50,006 nucleotides of DNA from contig JABDGK010000012.1 in the NCBI GenBank assembly GCA_013286085.1, positions 1,010 through 51,015 of the forward strand, read 5' to 3'. Of the stretch, positions 43,789 to 50,006 are shown in pieces. The stretch comes from Gammaproteobacteria bacterium. Lineage in GTDB: Bacteria; Pseudomonadota; Gammaproteobacteria; DSM-16500. The notes below the pieces were generated by a model, which saw only the letters and a list, made by a program, of their open reading frames with translations, had not been told where the DNA came from and searched no databases. The position numbers were made by a program, and so were the translations under genes. Position 1 is the first letter of the stretch, and the number at the start of each line of letters is the position of its first letter.

Positions 43789-44505
43789 TTAATGTATCAT
43801 CTTAATTAATGCTTGATCTGGCATTGTTGCGAACACAATAGTTGCATTTAAATACATTTTATCACCTACCGCTAATGAATTCGCATTATTTGAACCTGCA
43901 CTCTTGTTCATCGCCATGATGCCAACTTGTGGCATAGTAGCTAGCGTAACATTACTTAAAAAATTCACATCGTGAATATAATATTTTTGATCTGGATATA
44001 TTTTATTAATGCGATCCAATTCTTCTTTTGCTTGCTGATAAATATTGTTACGCAATAAAATATTTGCATCCCGTAATTCTTGCTCGCTTGGCGTGAACTG
44101 AATATTATCCAAGGTGAACGCTTCTCCTGGTTTGCTTAAAGTTTTTGATCTATCACGCAGATTCGGTAAGGCGGCTGCTGGTAAACGGGCTTGTGCACGC
44201 ATTTGCACGTTTTCTAGGCCTGATTGATCCAAGTAACGATTAAATGAAACAATGTGCCACTCACCTTTATCCGATAATTTCGTTAATTTTTCGAGAGCGT
44301 TGTCTTGCACTTTTTCCAGACCCGCATCAGGAACGCTCGCACTAATACCAATCGTCACCAAAGCGGTTTTCGTCGCTACCCATTGTTCAGAGCTCAGTTG
44401 TAATGACACCCTATTTAACAATGAGTCAGAGCTGTCTGAATCCGCCCAAACTGGTATTGTTACCGCTAAACTCGCTGCTGCAAGAATACTGGTAAAAATC
44501 CGCAT
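43789..44505 (-). CDS. exported SIMPL-like (DUF541) protein
   Basis: A 238-residue protein with a signal peptide (MRIFTSILAAASLAVTIPVWA). The mature chain starts with a strand (NRVSLQLSSEQWV), then TALVTIGISASV and a helix with Leu-Glu-Lys (LEKVQDNALEKLTKL). This resembles the SIMPL/DUF541 fold of periplasmic proteins, where repeated strand-helix units include ARLP-type turns; the family match is moderate. Repeated ATMPQ / ATMPDQ near the C-terminus suggests strand repeats. It is the first gene of a minus-strand run with the SMR pair and ugpQ, which may share a transcript. Function unknown. Confidence 0.7.
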   Translation of the reverse strand: MRIFTSILAAASLAVTIPVWADSDSSDSLLNRVSLQLSSEQWVATKTALVTIGISASVPDAGLEKVQDNALEKLTKLSDKGEWHIVSFNRYLDQSGLENVQMRAQARLPAAALPNLRDRSKTLSKPGEAFTLDNIQFTPSEQELRDANILLRNNIYQQAKEELDRINKIYPDQKYYIHDVNFLSNVTLATMPQVGIMAMNKSAGSNNANSLAVGDKMYLNATIVFATMPDQALIKMIH

Positions 44506-44616
44506 AAATCACTCCATGATCTAAAGATTGTGTGGCTATTCTATGCTATAGCGCCATAGAAAGCAAAAAATCCTCTCTAAAATAAAAACTATTCCTGCAA
44601 AATCAACCGGTTAACC

Positions 44617-44685
44617 GTAGGGTGGACAAAGCGCAGCGTGTCCACCATCATCTCTGGTGGACACGCTGCGCTTTGTCCACCCTAC
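44617..44685. repeat. REP2 palindromic repeat
   Basis: A 69-bp palindrome: GTAGGGTGGACAAAGCGCAG at the left and CTTTGTCCACCCTAC at the right, arms of 30 bp, loop ATCATCTCT. It lies 70 bases ahead of the Mfd start, between divergent genes, so it is part of the mfd 5' region. Confidence 0.88.
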
Positions 44686-44755
44686 ATGGCTTTTCTTTCT
44701 TTATTTACCTGTTAGAATACGTCTCCGACGTTTACTCAATACCACCATAGACATC

Positions 44756-47700
44756 ATGACAAACCCCTTACAACCACCTGTCCCACAAAAACCTCAACAA
44801 AAAATGGTGTGGGGTAATCTCTATGGTGCCAGTATTGGCTTAGCAATCAGTTCAGTGATAGCCAACACAAAACAACCCATTGTTATTATTGTTGCCGACA
44901 CACTGGCAGCCACTCGCCTGGAATATGAATTAAATTTCTTTCATCACGATCAACCCATTTTACATTTCCCCGATTGGGAAACGTTGCCATACGATCAATT
45001 TTCACCACATCAAGATATCATTTCCGAACGCCTGGCGGCGCTTTATAAAATGCCTGCATTAACCCAAGGCGCCATCATTACTCCCATTGCAACACTCATG
45101 CAAAAATTACCACCGCGAGAGTATCTGGACGGCAATACATTTTTACTCAATACACATGACAAACTAGAATTACACGCGCTAAGACAGCGACTCAGCAAAG
45201 CAGGTTACCGTGCAGTTGATCAAGTCAGAGAACATGGCGAATTTGCCGTACGTGGCTCTATCATCGATCTTTTTCCCATGGGCAGTGTAACACCCTATCG
45301 AATCGATTTATTCGATGATGAAATTGAAACAATCCGCACCTTTGCAGTAGAAAACCAACGCTCACTGGACACTGTTAATAAAATAGAAATGCTACCTGCC
45401 AAAGAATTCCCGTTAACAGATACCTCCATTGAACGTTTCCGACAAACTTGGCGCGAGCGTTTTAGTGGCAACCCAATGAATTGTCCGATTTATCAAGATA
45501 TCACTGAAGGGATTTGCACACCGGGTATCGAATATTATCTACCTTTATTTTTTGAAAACACACAGACGATTTTTGACTATTTACCAGAGAATAGTTTACT
45601 TATTCAACTTGGTAATACACACACCAAAGCCGAAGAATTCTGGCACGAAATTCAGGCTCGCTACGAACAACGGCGCTATGATATTACAAGACCTTTACTC
45701 GAACCACAGGCACTGTACATTCCAACGGGGGATGTTTTTAATCGCATCAAAGCGTATGCACAAATTAAAATTCAAGCAGATGCAGTGGAAGAAAGCATTA
45801 ATCATTATAATTTTGCGACACAAACACCACTGAACTTCCCTGTTAATCACAAAGCATCGCAACCACTGCATTTGCTGGAATCATTTTTAGAAAATGATAC
45901 CGGCCGTATTTTGTTTTGTGCTGAAACAACCGGTAGACGCGAAGTATTATTACAATTATTTCATACCATCAAATTATCGCCAAAAATATATCCTACATGG
46001 CATGACTTTCTAGCAGACAACACAAAATACGGTATCACCGTTGCACCGCTCGATGACGGTCTTACACTGGCAGAACCGCCGATTACACTGATTGCAGAAA
46101 CGCAATTATATGGTAAGCGCGTGATGCAACGCCGTCGTCGCAAAATATCCGTGCAAGATACAGAAGAATTAATAAAAGACTTATCCGAATTGCAAATCGG
46201 CTCGCCGATTGTCCATATCGAACATGGTATTGGTCGCTATCTAGGTTTACAAACATTAACAGTCGGCGAACAAGTCGCGGAATTTTTAACATTAGAATAT
46301 GCGGACAATACGAAATTATACGTTCCCGTCTCTTCATTACACTTAATCAGTCGTTATAGCGGCAGCGAACCAGAACATGCGCCGTTACATCGTTTGGGCA
46401 CAGAGCAATGGCAACGCGCAAAACGCAAAGCCGCCGAACAAGTACGCGATGTCGCAGCAGAATTATTAGAAATTTATGCGCAACGTGCCGCTAGACCCGG
46501 TGAGGCTTGTACAGAAACCGATGGACAATATGCCGCTTTTGCTGCTGCTTTTCCTTTTGAGGAAACACCCGATCAACAACAAGCTATTGATAATGTCATT
46601 GCGGATATGATTTCTGACAAACCCATGGATAGATTGGTTTGTGGTGATGTCGGCTTTGGAAAAACAGAAGTCGCCATGCGCGCCGCCTTCATGGCTGTGC
46701 AAAACAATAAACAAGTGGCTGTGTTAGTCCCAACAACCCTACTTGCACAACAACATTATCAAAACTTTCTTGATCGCTTTGCGGATTGGCCTATTCGCAT
46801 TGCTAGCCTGTCACGCTTTAAATCGGCCAAAGAACAACAAGTCACATTGGACAACTTACAAGAAGGCAAAGTCGATATCGTCATCGGCACACACAAATTA
46901 TTACAAGAAAATATTAAATTTAAATCGTTAGGTTTAGTCATTATTGATGAAGAACATCGCTTTGGTGTGCGACAAAAAGAACGCTTAAAATCACTGCGCT
47001 ACGAAGTAGATATTTTAACGTTAACAGCAACCCCTATTCCACGCACGCTCAATATGGCATTCGCCGGAATACGTGATTTATCGTTGATTGCAACACCGCC
47101 GGCACGCCGCTTATCGATTAAAACATTTTTGCATGAATATAAAGATGCGATTATCCAAGAAGCCATCTTGCGCGAAATTATGCGGGGTGGCCAAGCGTAT
47201 TTCTTACATAATGATGTATCCACCATCGAACGCATCGCAAATGATCTTGAAAAACTTATCCCAGAAGCACGGATTGGAACCGCACATGGGCAAATGCGCG
47301 AACGCGAACTCGAGCAAGTCATGTCGGATTTTTATCATCGTCGTTTTAACTTATTAGTTTGCACGACTATTATTGAAAGTGGCATTGACGTACCGTCTGC
47401 CAATACCATCATTATCAATCGTGCTGATAAATTAGGTCTTGCGCAACTACATCAATTGCGGGGTCGTGTTGGCCGCTCGCACCATCAAGCCTATGCCTAT
47501 TTACTCACACCCTCACCGAAATTACTGTCATCTGATGCGAAAAAACGCTTGGATGCGATTACTTCGCTTGAGGATTTAGGTGTAGGATTTACATTAGCAA
47601 CACATGATCTTGAAATTCGTGGCGCCGGTGAATTATTAGGCGAGGGTCAAAGTGGCAACATGCATGCGGTTGGTTTTTCACTTTATATGGAACTGCTATC

Positions 47701-48196
47701 ACGTGCTGTTGAAGCGTTAAAATCCGGCAAAGAACCGGAATTAGAAACTGTCCTCTCACAAACCACTGAAATTGATTTACAAATCAGTGCGCTAATTCCG
47801 GATGCCTATCTTGGCGATGTACATTTGCGATTACAATTTTATAAACGTATTGCCAGTGCTACCACACAAACTGAATTGGATGAAATTCAAGTTGAAATGA
47901 TTGATCGCTTTGGCTTACTACCCGATGCATTAAAGAATTTATTTGCTATGACTGAACTAAAACAAGCAGCAGAAAAATTAGGTATTCGCAAATTAGAAGC
48001 CAATAGCAAAGGCGGTAAAATCGAATTTGGCGATAAACCCAATATCGATCCGCTAAAAATTATTAAGCTTATTCAAAATCAAGCGAAAAAATATCGTCTT
48101 GATGGACCAACAAAACTTCGGTTTATGCTGGATGCTCACGAAAACAAAGACCGCATTCATTTAGTTGAAAAAACACTAACTGAACTGAACGATTAG
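44756..48196 (+). CDS. mfd: transcription-repair coupling factor Mfd
   Basis: A 1146-residue protein, essentially the length of E. coli Mfd (1148). It dislodges RNA polymerase stalled at DNA lesions and recruits UvrA. The N-terminal UvrB-like region (to about 350) includes FPDWETLPYDQFSPHQDIISERL. The polymerase-interacting domain begins at IVHIEHGIGRYLGLQ. The translocase has Walker A CGDVGFGKTEVAMRA (near 630) and the DEEH box (near 730), followed by TATPIPRTLNMA, GTAHGQM and QLRGRVGRS. The C-terminal TRCF domain is complete. I use the ATG at 44756: a longer frame from 44657 adds residues encoded by the REP2 repeat. No strong ribosome site is seen. Confidence 0.96.
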   Translation: MTNPLQPPVPQKPQQKMVWGNLYGASIGLAISSVIANTKQPIVIIVADTLAATRLEYELNFFHHDQPILHFPDWETLPYDQFSPHQDIISERLAALYKMPALTQGAIITPIATLMQKLPPREYLDGNTFLLNTHDKLELHALRQRLSKAGYRAVDQVREHGEFAVRGSIIDLFPMGSVTPYRIDLFDDEIETIRTFAVENQRSLDTVNKIEMLPAKEFPLTDTSIERFRQTWRERFSGNPMNCPIYQDITEGICTPGIEYYLPLFFENTQTIFDYLPENSLLIQLGNTHTKAEEFWHEIQARYEQRRYDITRPLLEPQALYIPTGDVFNRIKAYAQIKIQADAVEESINHYNFATQTPLNFPVNHKASQPLHLLESFLENDTGRILFCAETTGRREVLLQLFHTIKLSPKIYPTWHDFLADNTKYGITVAPLDDGLTLAEPPITLIAETQLYGKRVMQRRRRKISVQDTEELIKDLSELQIGSPIVHIEHGIGRYLGLQTLTVGEQVAEFLTLEYADNTKLYVPVSSLHLISRYSGSEPEHAPLHRLGTEQWQRAKRKAAEQVRDVAAELLEIYAQRAARPGEACTETDGQYAAFAAAFPFEETPDQQQAIDNVIADMISDKPMDRLVCGDVGFGKTEVAMRAAFMAVQNNKQVAVLVPTTLLAQQHYQNFLDRFADWPIRIASLSRFKSAKEQQVTLDNLQEGKVDIVIGTHKLLQENIKFKSLGLVIIDEEHRFGVRQKERLKSLRYEVDILTLTATPIPRTLNMAFAGIRDLSLIATPPARRLSIKTFLHEYKDAIIQEAILREIMRGGQAYFLHNDVSTIERIANDLEKLIPEARIGTAHGQMRERELEQVMSDFYHRRFNLLVCTTIIESGIDVPSANTIIINRADKLGLAQLHQLRGRVGRSHHQAYAYLLTPSPKLLSSDAKKRLDAITSLEDLGVGFTLATHDLEIRGAGELLGEGQSGNMHAVGFSLYMELLSRAVEALKSGKEPELETVLSQTTEIDLQISALIPDAYLGDVHLRLQFYKRIASATTQTELDEIQVEMIDRFGLLPDALKNLFAMTELKQAAEKLGIRKLEANSKGGKIEFGDKPNIDPLKIIKLIQNQAKKYRLDGPTKLRFMLDAHENKDRIHLVEKTLTELND

Positions 48197-48210
48197 CTAG
48201 GCAGAGAACT

Positions 48211-48280
48211 GTAGGGTGGACAAAGCGCAGCATGTCCACCGATATATTTGATGGACACGCTGCGGCTTTGTCCACCCTAC
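48211..48280. repeat. REP2 palindromic repeat
   Basis: A 70-bp copy with ends GTAGGGTGGACAAAGCGCAG and CTTTGTCCACCCTAC, slightly diverged from the other copies (ATGGACAC and an extra G in the right arm). It lies between mfd and the next gene, starting 15 bases after the mfd stop. Confidence 0.85.
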
Positions 48281-48305
48281 GACTTAATCTTAGAAAGGAA
48301 GCTTA

Positions 48306-49433
48306 ATGCAATCACATTTTGACAAATACCTCGAAAATATTGGCCCTTTTGTAGCACAAGAAGCTCCCAAAAAACCCAAAAAAAAGAAGCCACTATTGAA
48401 ACTAGCAAAAGCTCGCCGTATTGCCACAGAAGCATGTGATGGCCCTATTGATAGTATTAGCCGTCTTTTTAACGAATTTCCTTTGGATTATACAATCAAC
48501 GTTGACGATGAAGATGAAGATAAAACATTTTGTGTGATTTCAAATAAAACCCATTACCACTGGTTAAGACGCTATGCCACTATCCTGAATCGCGGCGAAT
48601 TGCGGTTAATAACCGATAATAACAACGCCATCGTCACCACTACCGACGCCATCATGCTTGAAACAAAAGAATTGGCCTCTAGCATTATTGCAACAGCATG
48701 CGAAGATTTACTCGATGAGAAAGGTCAATTGAAATCAAATGTAATTGCATTTTTCCAGTTCCAGCCTCTACTGGAAAAATATCAAAAAGATCTAAAAAAA
48801 ATAGATGACATCATTGCTTATCTTATTTTCTCTTATTGCGCACAATTAGTTGTTGCAAACTTAATGACAAACATTATAAACAGACAAACTGGCGGTAGTG
48901 AGGATTGCAAACTCTATGGTCAGCAAGTTATTCAAAGCGATCGTTTTAACCGGTTTTTTAGAGAGCTATTAATTAGTAGCGATGAAGAGAAAGCGTTACA
49001 ATTCACCTCTTTTTTTCGCAATCGTATTGCCGATTGCATTGCCTTGCGCGCTATTCAAAATTGCGATCCAGCGGTACTCGTGCAAACACTACTGAAACGC
49101 CCCAATGCCGATGATTTGATTCCTGCGGTCAAAGATGCGACTTATTGCAAAGAAAATCGGAATGAAATGGTACAAAGCCTGAAAGGCTATCTCAAGCAAC
49201 AGCATGATGTCGCAACGCAAATTAAAATTTTAGACGACATTCTAGCAAATAATACCCTAGGCTCTTTACTTAATGCACCACGCCATCCTTGGTATGATGC
49301 AGCAGTGTCATTTGCTCAGTATATTGGTTCTTTCTTTTATATAACGTCTGCTCCCACTTATCTCACCGACAGTTTAGTAGAGCTAACGCAATATAGAGAT
49401 AGCTTAAAACAACAAGCTCAGCCGAAACCTTAA
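48306..49433 (+). CDS. hypothetical protein with lysine-rich N-terminal segment
   Basis: Unrecognised 375-residue protein with GAAAGGAAG ahead of the ATG. Residues 21-38 are KKPKKKKPLLKLAKARR, a strongly basic stretch that could act as a nuclear localisation signal or bind nucleic acid. An acidic patch follows (VDDEDEDK, about 76-83). The rest is helical, with a hydrophobic helix near 175-195 (IIAYLIFSYCAQLVVANLM) that is probably buried rather than membrane-spanning. There is no signal peptide or known motif. REP2 sequences flank it on both sides. Confidence 0.7.
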   Translation: MQSHFDKYLENIGPFVAQEAPKKPKKKKPLLKLAKARRIATEACDGPIDSISRLFNEFPLDYTINVDDEDEDKTFCVISNKTHYHWLRRYATILNRGELRLITDNNNAIVTTTDAIMLETKELASSIIATACEDLLDEKGQLKSNVIAFFQFQPLLEKYQKDLKKIDDIIAYLIFSYCAQLVVANLMTNIINRQTGGSEDCKLYGQQVIQSDRFNRFFRELLISSDEEKALQFTSFFRNRIADCIALRAIQNCDPAVLVQTLLKRPNADDLIPAVKDATYCKENRNEMVQSLKGYLKQQHDVATQIKILDDILANNTLGSLLNAPRHPWYDAAVSFAQYIGSFFYITSAPTYLTDSLVELTQYRDSLKQQAQPKP

Positions 49434-49440
49434 AAGTTCT

Positions 49441-49470
49441 GGTGGACACGCTGCGCTTTGTCCACCCTAC
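49441..49470. repeat. REP2 half-element
   Basis: GGTGGACACGCTGCGCTTTG then TCCACCCTAC: the right half of the REP2 palindrome, 7 bases after the preceding stop. The left half is missing, as in the copy at 33641. Confidence 0.82.
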
Positions 49471-49528
49471 AATATTGACAAAAATTTGTTATAATGCAGC
49501 CCAAAATACTCCAATACAGCACAGGCAT

Positions 49529-50006
49529 ATGAAATTAATACAGAATAATACGAAACCCAGTCATCACCCCTTATTGCCCCTTGGCATATTAATCTTACTG
49601 GGATTTGTCTGGGGCACGGGGTATTCCATTGCTCGCTTTGCCATCACTAATGGCGTCAACCCCTTAGGTTATAGCTTTTGGCAGTCGCTTGGCCCCGCTA
49701 TACTGATTGGCCTACTCGCCAGTACCAGCAAAGAAAAAATGAAAATCTCCATCCCCCACTGTCGCTATTATTTTATTTGTGGCTTAACGGGTATTGCCTT
49801 ACCAAACACAAATATGTATTTCGCCGCTCCACATTTACCCGCCGGCCTATTAGCTGTGATTGTCAATACCGTACCCATTATGGCCTATATCATGGTATTG
49901 ATCACGCGCATCGAATCATTCAATTGGACACGCTTGACAGCCGTTGGCTTTGCACTAATAGGTTTAATGCTCATCCTCTGCCCTAGCTCCAGTCTACCGT
50001 CACCTA
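49529..50006 (+). CDS. EamA/DMT-family transporter, cut by window end
   Basis: The frame starts at the ATG at 49529 (AGG nearby) and is open to the window edge, giving the first 159 residues. LLPLGILILLGFVWGTGYSIARFAITNGVNPLGYSFWQS is the typical first-helix region of drug/metabolite transporters of the EamA type. YYFICGLTGIALPNTNMYFAAPHLPAGLLAVIVNTVPIMAYIMVLI covers the next helices, and RLTAVGFALIGLMLIL the end of the first EamA repeat. Family members have ten helices in two repeats, so roughly half is missing beyond the window. Substrate unknown; amino acid or metabolite export is usual for the family. Confidence 0.85.
   Translation, partial: MKLIQNNTKPSHHPLLPLGILILLGFVWGTGYSIARFAITNGVNPLGYSFWQSLGPAILIGLLASTSKEKMKISIPHCRYYFICGLTGIALPNTNMYFAAPHLPAGLLAVIVNTVPIMAYIMVLITRIESFNWTRLTAVGFALIGLMLILCPSSSLPSP

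Noticed and set aside
44657-44755. Longer N-terminus for Mfd
   Set aside because: The added residues are encoded by the REP2 repeat, and family length fits the ATG at 44756.
49678-49986. 102-residue plus-strand ORF
   Set aside because: Out-of-frame shadow of the EamA transporter that begins at 49529 and runs off the window.
1-50006. CRISPR array, rRNA, tRNA or prophage genes
   Set aside because: No regularly spaced repeats, no recognisable tRNA T-arm or rRNA signature and no phage structural or integrase genes were found by eye.

Overview
The window is AT-rich gammaproteobacterial DNA. It carries a modest set of housekeeping genes (mfd, cvpA, the methylcitrate genes prpB-prpC-prpD, yaiI, DUF4442, marR, an OmpA-like barrel, transporters) among many large, poorly conserved proteins that look like host-directed effectors. 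Effector-like features include an ankyrin-like region with a long disordered tail, a C-terminal CaaX box, a C80-like His/Cys protease core, a U-box-like segment, basic nuclear-localisation-like stretches and internally duplicated domains of no recognised family. That mix fits an intracellular or amoeba-associated member of the Legionellales/Coxiellaceae. This placement is inference from gene content; no rRNA or tRNA gene is present to confirm it.

Layout. 1-5.7 kb: a cytochrome P450 3' fragment flanked by 48-bp inverted repeats, two exported proteins (one an alpha/beta hydrolase with an extra C-terminal domain), a repeat-containing helical protein, a single-RRM RNA-binding protein, an ABM-like protein and a protein built from two related halves. 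5.9-12.2 kb: a coiled-coil protein, two DUF4239 membrane proteins, an MHS-type MFS transporter, a CaaX-box protein and a glycerophosphodiester phosphodiesterase. 12.2-23.9 kb is the accessory core: a 1110-residue effector candidate, a frameshifted or truncated gene, a two-gene unit with a double cNMP-binding/PqqD-like protein, a C80-like protease candidate, a Tyr/Pro-rich lipoprotein, a membrane-anchored unknown and a protein with an NLS-like N-terminus. Two copies of a 251-bp palindromic MITE lie here, both nested inside a second palindromic repeat.

23.9-33.6 kb: a PEDS1/CarF-type (Kua/TMEM189) lipid desaturase divergent from an XRE regulator, a 1305-residue protein of unknown function, a tandem DUF1328 protein, DUF4442, YaiI, MarR and a secreted ADGF-type adenosine deaminase. 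33.7-50 kb: an outer-membrane barrel, the overlapping prpBCD operon for propionyl-CoA disposal, a U-box-like protein, CvpA, a cNMP-patatin protein, a run on the minus strand (a SIMPL-like exported protein, a paired SMR transporter and a second GDPD), Mfd, another NLS-bearing unknown and the start of an EamA/DMT transporter cut by the window edge.

Three families of small palindromic repeats punctuate the window. The first (REP1) has GC-rich CCGAGCCGCGCGC-type ends, at 12.3, 22.4 and 42.3 kb. The second (REP2) has GTAGGGTGGACAAAGCGC ends, with three full and two half copies, all right of 33.6 kb. The third resembles IS903/IS5 ends (GGCGTTGTTGCAT), and one copy has a clear 9-bp target duplication. 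Most sit just downstream of genes or between convergent genes. The most promising leads are the PEDS1/CarF-like desaturase with its divergent regulator, the CaaX-box protein, the C80-like protease, the U-box-like protein, the nested MITE/REP architecture and the SMR pair in which one subunit lacks the essential glutamate.
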